A stretch of DNA of 64,000 nt from Schistosoma haematobium. Taxonomy: Eukaryota; Platyhelminthes; Trematoda; Strigeidida; Schistosomatidae. The position numbers were made by a program, and so were the translations under genes. Position 1 is the first letter of the stretch, and every line of letters starts with the position of its first letter. Shown here in pieces: positions 35,001 to 45,639 of this stretch. The notes beneath the pieces are model-generated. The model saw nothing but the letters and a program-made list of their open reading frames with translations. It did not search any database and was not told the origin of the DNA. The DNA lies in assembly GCF_000699445.3 (NCBI RefSeq), contig NC_067197.1, positions 7,012,152 through 7,076,151 of the forward strand, read 5' to 3'.

Positions 35001-37535
35001 CGCCACCGCAAACGATTCTGAGCCATGTCACTCAAAGTCTCTAACCAATAGTTAGGATAATCACCTGGACCCCAGCTAGTCTACATTTATTGACATAGCT
35101 CAATGAGTTCATGGACAAATGCGATGGAAAGCCCACCAGCTCCGTTAAGTAAACGACGTATCTGACCTGATTAATTTATGAATTCACACAACAGTTTAAA
35201 TTTATGTGATTTATGAACATCAGCAACTTTTTGTTAGGCCAAAATATCTATTTTTCAGAGCTGATACTGATCAAAGACATGCAACTCTAGGGGAAAAGTT
35301 TGGCAGTTGGTATTTGTTTTCTGAAAATAGGATCCCAAGTATAATACAAGCATTTATCTATCCCTAGACTCGTTTTCGGAATAATATATTCCTTCGCCGT
35401 CTGATCGTTTAGTTTTTAAAGCAAGCTTTACAGCTTTCAGCAACAAATATAATGTAAAAATTATAATTAAATTATTCGTAAGCAAAGAACATGAGCGTCT
35501 TAAGGACTGAATCATACCACATCAAACCGAACACTACGCTCATTCGCTAAGTACTCATCTATGAACGATGCCCCAAGTGTAGACTAATTGTACTATTCAG
35601 TCGCCCAAACTGAAGCAGAGGGTGGGGCCCGAACCCAGGACTTAATGGTCGAAATTCGAATGGTCTATCCACTAAGCCGACGTTCAACAAACTGGCGTTA
35701 TCACTGAGTTATTAGGACAGCTAAGAACAAAACAGTTAAATATAACTCGACCAGCAAAACAAATTCTTGTTTACCTGGAAAACTGGTACAAACTCTACCG
35801 ATATTTCCAAGAAAACTGACACGCTGAATGACATCGAGCTGTCTCATCAGCAAAATGCATGCAATTATGATAACCAGAAAGGTAACACTCGCACAATTTG
35901 AGTCACAGTTTTACTCACCAATATTTCAAAGGTGTAGTATTATTCTTTTGCTAAATAAATATGACGTTAATGTAACGATTTGATGTGTCGGAATTTAATA
36001 GGAAACGTATCTAATCAATCTGAGTGTTAGAGAAGCATAGTATACGTACAAAACTAGGTATGGAAAATATGTGATAGAATAGATCCAAAGATCACTTCGT
36101 AATTCCTGCACTGATCTGTGATTATAATACGCGAAAGTTCATTCTATGTTGTTTCATGGTTATAAAACAGCCTATGAATGGACAAAACAGGAAGAACCTA
36201 GTAGCGTCCAATCATAAATGTCCTTGAAGTATAGCTCAATCATGGTGAGACCTTGCAGTGAGCAGTACTGAGGTTAATAATAAATTATCACATATAAATA
36301 TTTATATCTCGTGTATGAGTGACCGACTGATAGAAACCATGGTTTAGTTCCTAAAGATTTAAATCATCAAAAACTGAGACAACCGAAGGGTGTCACAAGC
36401 AAAACCATCACTTATCTTGTCATTTGCTAGTTAATACACAGGTAGGTTTTAAATCTAGAGTTAGTCAGACCTACACGACAAGCGACGAAACCGGTGATTA
36501 TTGGTTTAAACTGTGTCTACGTCCGGATATAATTGTCATGCACTGATTTAAATATTTAGCCTGATGCTACTTTACATTAATTAAGGTGCTATCTCATCTC
36601 TTCGAACCATATTTTTGATATCCAGTTGTTTGTCATTATCCTATCTTTACCCTGATGAGAAATTGGACGGGTCCATATCTATTCACCATTAAGTTATGAC
36701 TGAAAAATCAGCCGATATTTACGGGCAGGACTCAGGAACGTAAAATATTGGTGGCGGATTCAACCAGCTCTAGGTAATCCATAAGGTTCTGTCTGAAGTT
36801 CGCGTGGTAACTACGCGAACACATAGTGACTTCAAACCTTGTTCAAAATGGCTACTAAGGATGGAAATATTGATGGTACTACTGGTAGTGTTGAACGCAA
36901 AGCACTAAGTGAACGATGAAGGGCAACAAAGACAATGTCGAAAGAGATACCGTAAACATTGGGTAGTGCCATGAACAGTGTTTATCCTTGCTAAGCGTGT
37001 TACTTCGAAGAATACAATAATGCTATCTTCCACCAATAACCTTAGCTTTTTTATGCAAACTTTCATAGTTTTCGTAGCTCGGCTACTCTCTTTTTGAAAG
37101 AAAAAACCAAAACAATACACTCACCATTTTTGTAGCTGGTACTTCTGTCTTAAATAATTATCTAAAGCTCCATCTTTCAAGTCTTTCTCAGTCATGGTTT
37201 GGTCTTCGCTAAGAGCCAAATATATTTTTCGGCATGCCTATTTGAAATTATCCGTAGAAAACCACTGTACCTTGTTTCCACGAGTGCAAAGGAAGTCAAT
37301 CTCTGATTGGGAAAAATTTGACATTGAAATTGATTTCACTCTGTGGTTATATTTTCTCCTAAACATAACAATATTATAAGGTTAGTGCTTACAGAGCACC
37401 ACTGCATGTTGTACAAACAAAGGAACCAATTGTGATGTTTATGTACGTCGGGCCTCTTTGATGACAATCAAAACAGTACTTGTTTTCTCCATGAGTGACT
37501 AAAGTACGCAAAAACTGCAGCGTAGGGTCCTGCAT
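26098..37535 (-). CDS. AGFG1: ArfGAP and FG/NPF-repeat protein (AGFG family), six exons
   Basis: Exons by splice site and phase: 37535-37393, 37358-37271, 37237-37125, 32448-32223, 28914-28030 and 26175-26098 (TGA at 26098), giving 510 residues. Residues 21-44 form the ArfGAP zinc finger CFDC-x16-CTTC, with the arginine finger at R49 (CX4R). [17 protein letters not shown] and RQKYQLQKW match AGFG beyond the finger. The long exon 5 has a poly-Thr run (about 230-245), [13 protein letters not shown] (about 299-311) and four NPF motifs; a fifth NPF ends the protein. In animals AGFG binds EH-domain proteins such as Eps15 through NPF motifs and works in clathrin-linked membrane traffic. ATG 37535 has an in-frame TAG eight codons upstream, so the N-terminus is shorter than in vertebrates. 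Introns 1 and 2 are 34 and 33 bp. An exon missed between 28030 and 26175 cannot be excluded. Confidence 0.9.
26176..27370. other. Last AGFG intron, left part
   Basis: Nothing recognised apart from AT-rich intron sequence; the R1 insertion follows. Confidence 0.5.
27371..27928 (+). repeat. R1 retroposon with 9-bp target duplication, in AGFG intron
   Basis: AAATAGTAT stands at 27371-27379 and 27920-27928. The 540-bp unit ends in an (AAAT)n tail on the plus strand, antisense to AGFG. It has no coding capacity; AGFG read-through translation past the 28030 donor runs into it and is not real. This is the most complete R1 copy here and defines the family's ends. Confidence 0.7.
28915..29412. other. 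AGFG intron 4, left part
   Basis: AT-rich intron sequence between the exon 5 acceptor (TTTTAG, 28920-28915 on minus) and the RTE insertion. Nothing recognised. Confidence 0.5.
29665..30804 (-). pseudogene. RTE reverse transcriptase, catalytic and thumb part
   Basis: RT signatures are in order: [56 protein letters not shown] and the catalytic box DFADDLALL (FADD at 30205-30216). The connecting domain follows with [10 protein letters not shown]. The ORF is open to its natural stop, but its start is out of frame with the endonuclease ORF, so this copy is not autonomous. Confidence 0.85.
30666..31554 (-). pseudogene. RTE endonuclease C-terminus and RT N-terminus
   Basis: MGDLNAKVG opens the truncated apurinic-type endonuclease. 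[18 protein letters not shown] and [14 protein letters not shown] give its D-H end. A linker then leads to the first RT block [17 protein letters not shown]. The frame breaks after KIPKKG near 30735, where a short deletion shifts it relative to the downstream ORF. Confidence 0.85.
31567..32222. other. AGFG intron 4, right part
   Basis: Nothing recognised. Confidence 0.45.
32700..32975 (-). repeat. Repeat debris ending in an RTE 3' terminus
   Basis: 32926-32975 (ACTTACTTAAACCTGTTAAC, GGGGCATAGGCCGCCATCC) is a decayed RTE 3' end. 32700-32920 is a GC-richer non-coding block (CTACGCGGCCGGGG) of unknown family. Both lie in AGFG intron 3. Confidence 0.5.
32976..34639. other. AGFG intron 3, middle part
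   Basis: AT-rich; no feature recognised. Confidence 0.45.
34640..35140 (-). mobile_element. 3' end of a second RTE-like family, with R1 scrap
   Basis: The minus strand encodes [14 protein letters not shown], the C-terminal signature of the element also seen at 59510-59797. Its 3' UTR relic (AGTCAGTCGCAAAATAGAACC on plus) lies at 34675-34720. An R1 3' end on the plus strand (34745-34828, with tail AAATAAATAAATT) is inserted in it. Confidence 0.6.
35141..35569. other. AGFG intron 3, nothing recognised
   Basis: AT-rich; no feature recognised. Confidence 0.4.
35570..35700 (-). repeat. tRNA-like repeat, fourth type
   Basis: On plus it reads GGGGCCCGAACCCAGGAC ... TCTATCCACTAAGCCGACG, the complement of tRNA-like B and A boxes. 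It differs from the hammerhead families and no ribozyme is visible. Confidence 0.5.
35701..36797. other. AGFG intron 3, nothing recognised
   Basis: AT-rich, with no supported feature. Confidence 0.4.
36798..36820. repeat. Short perfect hairpin in AGFG intron 3
   Basis: GTTCGCGT and ACGCGAAC pair exactly around the 7-base loop GGTAACT. No flanking context gives it a role. Confidence 0.4.
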
Positions 37536-37971
37536 AACTTGACCGAGTCCGCCAAACCGCTAGTTCATGAGTGGCGCGTAAAACGACACTAGGTACAAAC
37601 GTTCCTAGTTGACCAAACTTATAGATACAAGAGCCAAGGTATTTTTTTAATTGCTTTCAAGCCAGCGGAATGAATTTTGTGAGATTTATGAAACAATTCA
37701 CTGAGAGGTTAACATGAGGTTTCGATCTCTATACGCGCGAAACAAAAATGGCGGTGGCGTTTTTCCGCGTTGAGTGAATGTTTTAGCATTGTTTGTATCC
37801 GAGAGTGGAAAAGCTTTTTTATATTTCATAAAGGCGGATATTTTCAGTTACAGCAACATATAAACCTCAGCCTTTTTTGTTCAGTGTCTATCACCATTAG
37901 AGCCTCAAATAAATGCTTATTCTAGGAATCAGTTTTTTGTTTTTCTCTCTGTAAGACTACCTAACAATTTA
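37536..37971. other. Region upstream of AGFG start
   Basis: It contains the presumptive AGFG 5' UTR and promoter on the minus side and the 5' leader of the retroelement fragment that follows on the plus side. No clear core promoter motif was identified. Confidence 0.4.
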
Positions 37972-38343
37972 AATGGCGCAAGCGAAACATCGTTTCGGTA
38001 GAATTGCATGTCTTTTTTGTTCGAGGATAGAATGCAATGTGACAACTGCACTAAGTGGTATCACAACGTGTGCACCGGACTCATATCGGCTGCATATAAA
38101 AGGTGCTGCAAGCCACCATCACGTTCGCTGATTCTTGCGGCTATCCAGCTAATAGCTAGAGAGGTGCCTTCAGATAAACAGCCAGTAGCAGATGATCAGC
38201 CTTCAGTTTTCGTGAAGGTAGCGAGCTTTATCATGAGTCCAGCTTTGGCTTTGAACAGGACAATCAAGGTAGACCCCAACAGTGTAGCGGATAGCAAACA
38301 CAGATGCAGGTATAGTTACAATGGGAAAGAAGAAGTACACTGA
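37972..38343 (+). pseudogene. ORF1 fragment with PHD-like zinc finger from a non-LTR element
   Basis: From ATG 37972 the frame gives RFGRIACLF and, after a shift, QCDNCTKWYHNVCTGL, the C-x2-C-x4-H-x2-C half of a PHD finger. PHD fingers occur in ORF1 of CR1-like elements, which is the likeliest origin. The ORF stops at 38343, where gag sequence of the next element begins. A host PHD gene fragment is the alternative. Confidence 0.45.
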
Positions 38344-38375
38344 GGAGAAACAAATCATGGGCGGCACTAAGATAT

Positions 38376-38882
38376 GTGAATCTTATAGGTCGCCGTCACA
38401 GTTTTTTACATCACCTCCAAGTCTTAGTGGGTGATAACACAGTGAATGAAGCAGTCCTAAAACAAGGATGGATACAAGCTCTCCCATGCAACATCCAACA
38501 CTGTTTGGATGCACAAGATCCTGAAACCTCATTATCTTATTTAGCGCGTATAGCCGATAGAATAATGGAAAGAGGTCCTCCAATTGGATCAGGCACAATA
38601 AATCACACACAAAAAGTAGAATCAGCAAAAGATCCCGTCATAGAAGGACTCATCGCGGGTGTTAAGAGTCTCACTGAGGCTGTCATCAGAATGCAAATGG
38701 GTCATAGAAACAGGAGCAGGTCACCACAACGACCACGATCCAAGTCACAAAACAGGTCACAAATGTCCAGACAATCTGGGCAATTTTGTTGGTACCACTG
38801 GAAGTTTGGTGTCAACTCAACCAAGTGCATGCAACCATGCGCCTGGCCAAAACAAAATTCCAAGATAGCGGGAAACGAATAA
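38376..38882 (+). pseudogene. Gag C-terminal part with CHCC finger
   Basis: Capsid-like helices (VLKQGWIQALPCNIQHCL ... LARIADRIMERGPP) are followed by a basic Arg/Ser stretch and the finger CWYHWKFGVNSTKCMQPC, the C-H-C-C arrangement that distinguishes CsRn1-clade Gag from the usual CCHC. The N-terminal half of Gag is missing. It overlaps the protease frame by about 97 bp in the -1 register, compatible with frameshift expression. Confidence 0.75.
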
Positions 38883-39226
38883 CCCTTCCCCAGGTCGCGA
38901 CGACTGAGGAGGGGCGCCTAAACAGTCGCTTGTTTTATTTTGGAGACAGAAACTCTGACTTGGATTTCATGGTGGATACTGGCGCTGCTCTTAGTATCAT
39001 CCCTCAAAATAAAACTAAGCTGAATCGAGAAACATCTCCAATTACACTTCAAGCTGCAAATAAAACTAAAATTGCGACATTTGGACAGAAAAATTTAACC
39101 CTAGATTTGAGGTTCAGGAGGCAATTCCCTTGGGTTTTCACGGTAGCCGGTTTAGATCTGGCAATACTGGGGATGGACTTTCTAGAGAGATACGAATTTC
39201 TGGTTGACATAAGAAACGGCGCTTAA
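38786..39226 (+). pseudogene. Aspartic protease of the gypsy-like element
   Basis: The catalytic motif is MVDTGAALSIIP (DTG at 38975-38983), with the downstream flap and [17 protein letters not shown]. In intact elements it would run on into reverse transcriptase; here a stop at 39224-39226 and a frame change separate them. Confidence 0.8.
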
Positions 39227-39285
39227 CACTGAAAGAAACTTCGAATTACACAAACGGCAAAGAAAGTCATATTACATCTCTTAAC

Positions 39286-40540
39286 TTGATCCAAACTCCT
39301 CCAGTAACAACAGCGAAATTCCAAGATATACTCGCGGAATTTCCTAACTTAACTAGACCAAACCCACAGCCTTCCAAAGACAAACTAAAAGTAAGTCATA
39401 CTATCAAAACCGAAGGTGCACCGTTGTTTGCAAAACCCAGGAGACTAGCACCAGATAAGCTCAGAATCGCCAGGGCCGAGTTTGATTACATGCTACAACT
39501 GGGTATTATCCGTCCATCTGATAGTCAATGGGCATCCCCTTTGCATATTGTCCCAAAGAAGAATGAAGGCGACTGGCGACCGTGCGGGGATTACAGAGCC
39601 CTCAACCGTCAAACCGTACCAGATAGGTACCCAATACCGCATATCCAAGATTTCACAAACGCTTTACAGGGTATGAACATATTCAATAAAATTGACTTAG
39701 TCAGGGCATATCACAATATCCCGGTGGCTGATGAAGATATCCCCGAGACAGCTATTACTACACCCTTTGACTTATTCGAGTTTGTACGCATGCCATTCGG
39801 CCTGAGAATTGCGGCACAGACATTTCAAAGATTCATAAATAACCTACTTCGAGATATGCCATTTGCGCAGGGGTATATAGACGACTTGTTAATTGCCAGC
39901 CCCGATTTGCAATCACACGAACAGCATGTACGAGCAGTGTTGAAGAGACTAGATGAACATGGAATAAACATACACCAAAGTAAGTGTGTTTTCGGTGTTC
40001 AAAATTTAGAATTTCTCGGTCACACAATAAGCCCAGAAGGGATTAAACCTATCAAGAAAGAAGTGGATACCATCAAACAATACCCCATACCTAGTTCTCT
40101 AACACAACTGAGAAGTTTTCTAGGTCTAATTAACTTTTATCGCAGATTCATACCAGGTTGTTCACAATTAAAGCAACCTTTGACAGACTCACTTAAAGGA
40201 AAACCAAAAGAATTCAAACTGTCTTCTGACGTCGTCGAAGCTATTAAACAGCTTAAAGATAAACTGGCTCAAGCAACTACGTTGATATATCCGAATTCTC
40301 TTTCCCCACTTGCTTTGATGGTGGATGCTTCAGATAAAGCAGTAGGCGGTACCCTTAACCAACTGGTTAAAAACGCCTGGAAGCCAATTGGTTTCTTCTC
40401 GAAAAGACTCGCTCCAGCAGAGACAAGGTATTCTACCTTCGGACGAGAACTTGCAATCTACCTGACCATTAAACACTTCCGACACATGTTAGAAGGCAAA
40501 GAATTTATAGACTTTACGGATCCCAAACTACTAACGAATG

Positions 40541-40542
<2 letters not shown>
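39286..40542 (+). pseudogene. Reverse transcriptase and RNase H of the gypsy-like element
   Basis: RT motifs are in order: [52 protein letters not shown] and the active-site box [10 protein letters not shown] (39874-39885). Then [13 protein letters not shown] and the RNase H start [16 protein letters not shown]. The RT itself is open and all three catalytic Asp are present, but RNase H is cut at TNA by the antisense element; the last 'Leu-rich' codons belong to that element's ATT tail. Confidence 0.85.
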
Positions 40543-40573
<31 letters not shown>

Positions 40574-43090
40574 CAAACATCTTATGGGTACATAAGTGTT
40601 GTGATGAAACCATTTCGGGTTTCTTCAGAAAATGCAATAATACACAATTTTCAATAATGTTAGCATTATACTTGCCATATTAAAAAAAATTGAGAATAAT
40701 AATAGTAGAATATTAATAATAATAAATGGGGTCTTTGTAATTGAGAAGAATATTGAATTGAGTTTAAAGAAGAAAATGGAGAAAATAAGGGAATAGAAAT
40801 AAAGGAGACGTGAAATACGCAAACAATTTAATTGGCGTGTTTATGAACATAAAACAAGAACAAACGACTATGTATAAATCGTCAAATTAGTAACAAAAAA
40901 TAATTAAGAAAAAACAACTTATTATTGTAGTAAGATATGACACTAGAATAAATGTTTGTGCAGTCATAGTTTGGAGTGATGCGATGAAAGTCACAATTAA
41001 GTGAAAACGATAATAAAATATCACTATGTATGAATCATATATACATAGTGAAGATAAAACGAATCTGAGAAGTTAATTAAAGTGTAACACAGGTTATTGT
41101 CTTAATTACAAACATCGTAATTTTAAGAATATTTATTTAGAGGGAAAGAAGAGAGAAAAGAAGTGAACACCTAGTGAAAAGTCTCATCCATGATAAGAAT
41201 AATAATTGTGTAATGAATATCGACCTCAGAAGGAAACCAACATTTTAGAAAAATAAACTAAATATCCTTTAGTGCACTCGGACGAATACATTTAGATTTA
41301 TGTAATAGTATACAGAATGAAACCGGATATTAGTATAAATATTTGTGCAATAATAATTAAGATTGATGCTATGAAAGTCAAAATTGATTTCAAAGGACAA
41401 TCTGGAGTTAAATATGTTTAGAAGTATAAGAAGATATAAAAGGAATATCTAATGTGTCGGGGGACTAATAATGATATTAATAACAGTAATAATTATAAAT
41501 CCGAACATAAACAGACTTCATATATTAAGATAAATAGAAATAAAATAAAATAGACGTGGAAAGATTTGAAGGTTTTATTTTGCTTTTCAAGCAATAAAAT
41601 AGATGATGGACCTTGTTTGTATAAATCATTGTTGAATACATTGATATTCAATAGGTGACATAATCCACTTTCGGAAAGAAAATCATCAAACGGACTTTTG
41701 AACCGGATTGTAGTTTCACTCCAACGGGGGTTCACTGGCAGTCTGTTCCACATGGTTGAGTAGCGAATAAGGAAAAAATTCTGACGTAAGTTTGTGTGGG
41801 TTCTTGGAATCGCTAGAATATTTTCCTTATTGCGTAGATTGTGGGATGATATCATAAGGTATGAAGGGGTGGATACCGAAGAGTAGGAAATACCGTTAAT
41901 AAGCCAGTAGATAAAGACAAGATTTAATTTGATACGTCTGATCCAAAGAGGTTCTAAGTTGAGTTGTTGACATCTTTGGTGATAGTCTTTGTTATCAGAA
42001 TACCCCAGAACAGCTTTGGTGAACTTTCTTTGAACACCTTCAATTTTAATCAGGTCATTATGTCTGCAATTACTGTAAACTAAAATACCATATTCAAGAA
42101 TGGGTAAGATACATTTTCTGTATAGTAACAATCTCGATTCGATATTATTGAAGTTTATCATTATCAATCCGATCAGCTTTCTAGCTTTGGATACTTGAGA
42201 TATAATGTGCTCAGAAAAGTTCAGACTGTTGCTATATCTTAAACCCAGGTCACGAACAGTGTTGAGAGGTTTGAGTGTATGTGTCTGTACAGTCAGATTT
42301 AAGTTAAGGCAGCGACCAATGTGAATAAATCCACTGTTGCCAACATTAGGTGGCAAATTCCACGAAACAGTCCATTCAAAAAACTTGTTTATTTCCTCCT
42401 GGATTACCGCTGAAATATAGCTTTCTTTCGTGGGAGAAGAGAATGAATAAACTACTTTCACGTCATCAGCAAAAAGGAAAGGCTTACCATACTGAAAGAG
42501 GGAACACACGTCATTGATAAAAAGGAGAAAGAGCAATGGACCAACCACACTTCCTTGTATAACCCCACTGGTTACATTCACAGGTTTAGAGTAGCAAAAT
42601 CCAAAGCGAACGATTTGGCTACGTTCTAAAAAAGATTTGAGCCAAGATAAAAGGGGATTCTGTATGCCAAATGAAGAGAGTTTTAAAAGAAGAAGTTTGT
42701 GTGAGACACTGTCGAAAGCTGTACTAAAATCGAAGTAAACAATTATCACTGATTGACCAACATCTCTTCTCTGGGTAATTTGATCAAAAAACTCCAGGTG
42801 TGATGTGAAACATGAGCGTTTAGTCAGAAACCCTTGTTGGGATGGGCTGATCAGACTAGCCGAAAGTAAAAATGATATTAGCTGTTTGTGGATGATTTTT
42901 TCCATGGTTCTTGAGAGCACGGATGTCAAATTAATTGGCCTATAGTTGATAATATCACTACGTGGTCCTGTTTTGAATCTAGGGGTGATAAGGGATGTTT
43001 TCCATACAGATGGATAGGTCCCATATTCCATAGATAGATTGAAAAGTTTCAAACAAAATAGTGGAAATTCTTTACTTCCATATTTCATAA
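40543..43090 (-). mobile_element. 5'-truncated non-LTR retrotransposon nested in the gypsy RNase H
   Basis: On the minus strand the element ends at 40543 with a (TAA)n tail, the usual mark of some non-LTR clades. It begins abruptly near 43090 inside its RT. Removing it rejoins the gypsy RNase H frame (TNA with RTDKYSPREVRHLDYI). No target duplication beyond an ambiguous AATG was found. Its 3' UTR (about 41490-40543) has two similar blocks (near 40955-41010 and 41340-41395) that look like an internal duplication. Confidence 0.85.
41493..43090 (-). CDS. Reverse transcriptase of the nested non-LTR element
   Basis: A continuous frame covers most of the RT: KTSLITPRFKTGPRSDIINY, QQGFLTKRSCFTSHLEF, IVYFDFSTAFDSVSHKLLL, VTSGVIQGSVVGPLLFLLFI and the catalytic LFADDVKVVYSF (FADD at 42473-42462), then the thumb and a C-terminal domain. 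It lacks the endonuclease and N-terminal RT, and has no start of its own: the first codons on the minus strand are antisense gypsy sequence. The undamaged frame suggests a fairly recent insertion. Family is CR1/jockey-like by its motifs. Confidence 0.8.
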
Positions 43091-43800
43091 ATGAGGACCG
43101 ATAAATACTCACCTCGAGAAGTCCGACACCTTGACTATATATCACAGTTCACAAGCGATAACCGACATGTCAAAGGTCAGGACAATCAGGCGGCAGATGA
43201 CTTATCCAGACTAGAAATGAACGTGCTACAGCAGTCTACAGTAAACTTCGAGACGTTGAGAAACGAACAAGAGCAGGATCTAGAATTACAAAACCTACTT
43301 AAAACAAACAATTCAAGTCTTAATTTAAAACAATTCCCATCACATATCGATGGTATTCTAATTTACTGTGACACGACCAAGGCAATGCCACGACCTTTCG
43401 TTCCCAAAAGTATGCGAAAGTTGATATATAATAACTTTCATTCTTTGTCTCATGCTGGCGCAAAAGCTTCAACAAAACTAATCAATGCCAGATATATATG
43501 GCCGAATTTACAGAAGGATGTACACAAATGGGTTAGAGAGTGTTCAGCATGCCAACAATCAAAGATTAATCGTCACACAAATTCACCCATAGGTGTTTTC
43601 TCGCAACCAGATGCACGTTTTGACCATGTGCATATCGACTTGGTAGGTCCTTTACCACGTTCAATCGGTTTTAATTATCTTTTTACATACATAGATCGAT
43701 TTACCAGATTCCCTATAGCCATCCAGATAGCGGACATCACAGCGGAAACAGTAGCCAAGGTTTTCATGCAGAACTGGGTAACCTTTCTTGGTCTCAGCTC
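43091..43800 (+). pseudogene. RNase H end and integrase N-terminus of the gypsy-like element
   Basis: RTDKYSPREVRHLDYISQFT completes RNase H. The integrase zinc finger follows: H in SLSHAGAKAST, C-x2-C in CSACQQSK. The core begins with VHIDLVGPLPRS (first catalytic Asp) and TYIDRFTRFPIA. Homology ends after NWVTFLG near 43800, before the second catalytic Asp; the remaining ORF to 43894 is unrelated sequence. Confidence 0.8.
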
Positions 43801-45620
43801 GGATTCACATGTCAACACAAAGCAGAATATGGAGAGTCACAACGTGAGCAGTGTAGGTGTTGCTCTCCAGAGACATAATAAATTCAATAATTAGCTTACA
43901 GTTACACCCAGAAAAGTAAGGAAACAGATAGACCTCCGCAACTGCTTCCAGATCGGACAGGAGGGTTGATAAATTTTCAGGAACCAAAACTCCCCAGCTT
44001 GTAAAAGAGATGGACCTCCCAGACAGGTCAATCATTTTACACAGATTAAAAAGTCTTCTGAAAAATAACCAAAAGCCAGATATGAACATGGCCTAGGCCA
44101 CACTTAGTCCTTATTCAGCACGATATCTCCAGAGTCATTAGCAGGAGTTAGCGCCTATAAGCCTTGCAGAATTGGACAAAAAGTGGATTCTGAAAGCACA
44201 CAGAAAGGCTGCTTCGTAAAAGTTACCTTTGCTTCTTCTGAAGAAACCTAATATCAAGAAATTTACGCAACCTGACATGATCCGGAATATATGTCTGGGA
44301 TGATCTCGGCCTGATTGATTGCATTAAGAGACGATCTGCACAAGTAGAAATAAGTGAGCGCCGCCGGAACGGTGCAAACCCCTTATACTTATGGGTTTTT
44401 ACACTGTAAAAGTCCGGAGTGCAATGATCTAAAAACCACAGTGGTAACAAGAAAAAGTTCTTCATTGAATTAAAGGTGTGCTATACAAATGATCTCAGCC
44501 TACTCAGTAAACTGACGGAGTTAAAAAGTGTGGGGACGCAGAAAATCCCGATGTCATAGCCATTTCAGAAGTATAATTAATGTCAGAAGTGTATGTAGGG
44601 AAATTCAACTGATTGGTTTTCTCACTTAGTATGGCTGACAGATTAAACTTTTGGGTCGTATGGTTATTCTGACAATAAAAGAACCATATTCATACGAGCT
44701 GTCTAGTCAGTGACACACTACACGAGGAACTGGTGCAGAATGAAATGTAAATGGCAATATATTTAGTTAGTTGTAGTGTACCGCAGTCCTGAATGTGTAG
44801 TAGATGAGTTCCACCTAAGCAAACGTACGTTCTCCTGTGATAAAATTAAACGCCTTGCAGTAGGTGACTTTAATGCATCATCTAAACCTGGAGAGCCTTA
44901 AAAGTAGGCAAAAAGCATCACTTGATTGCAGACACATAGGAACGAAATATCAAAAGATTTAATATAAAACATTAGAGTATGACAGAAAACAGGATCAACA
45001 CAATCCCCAAGAGAAAAAAGATAATACACGAAACTAATATATCCCACAGTAAACACAACCTTAGTGAGATCCGAACTCGAAACCTTTGTTAAGACTGCAA
45101 GCTGCTGCTCAAAAGGTGACCCGGGTATCCTGGAAAAAGCACAGAAAGACGCAATTCCAGAATTCTACAGTTCACCATACAAAGAGAGGGCCACGAAGTT
45201 AGACTTCCTTACTCTGTCCTACCTCAGATTGCGAGGTGATCTGATTTTGATGTATAGAATACTAAGGAATAGTTTTGGACCTGATATATCCCCTCTTTTT
45301 TGACTTTGTATACAGTGTTCGTACGTCCTAAGCTTGAGTGCTACGTACAAGCGGCTAGCCCCTGCTTAAAAAAGACTGTGAGCCTCTGAAAAAGGTTCAA
45401 AGAGCAGTAAATAAGATGATTCTCGGAATCGCGAAGCTTCCGTTGATGCTCGACCGGCCAAGCTCAAACTTCTCCCGTTATCATATCATAGAACTAAAGG
45501 CGACTTTATCACAGTTTTCAAATTGCTTAGTTATAAATTTGCACTTGATATGGCCTCATTTTCCTTGTCTTACAAGACAGAGAATTTGCAGTGACACTCC
45601 AAAAAAGTTCACAACCCCAG
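43801..45620 (+). mobile_element. Decayed CR1-like non-LTR fragments
   Basis: Plus-strand relics in partial order. An ORF1-like piece near 44140-44230 (frames giving PCRIGQKVDSES and KVTFASSEE). An endonuclease start near 44540 (NPDVIAIS). A VGDFNAS block near 44865. Then two different copies of the RT C-terminus laid end to end: 45064-45303 (LEKAQKDAIPEFYSSPYKER) and 45305-45615, which closely repeats 48870-49170. All frames are broken. Confidence 0.65.
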
Positions 45621-45639
45621 AGCAAATTGCCTGTTAACC

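Larger units (their letters stand above)
38345..43800 (+). mobile_element. CsRn1/Boudicca-like Ty3/gypsy element, interrupted and truncated
   Basis: Order: gag C-terminus with CHCC finger, protease, reverse transcriptase, RNase H, then after a 2.5-kb antisense insertion (40543-43090) the rest of RNase H and the integrase N-terminus and first catalytic Asp. The integrase stops near 43800. No LTR was recognised at either end. It fills the space between the AGFG and USP genes. Confidence 0.85.

Noticed and set aside
36840..37060. Plus-strand reading from ATG 36848 ([19 protein letters not shown]) as an exon
   Set aside because: Stops interrupt it every 20-30 codons and it lies in AGFG intron 3. 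It may be a transposon scrap but no family could be named.
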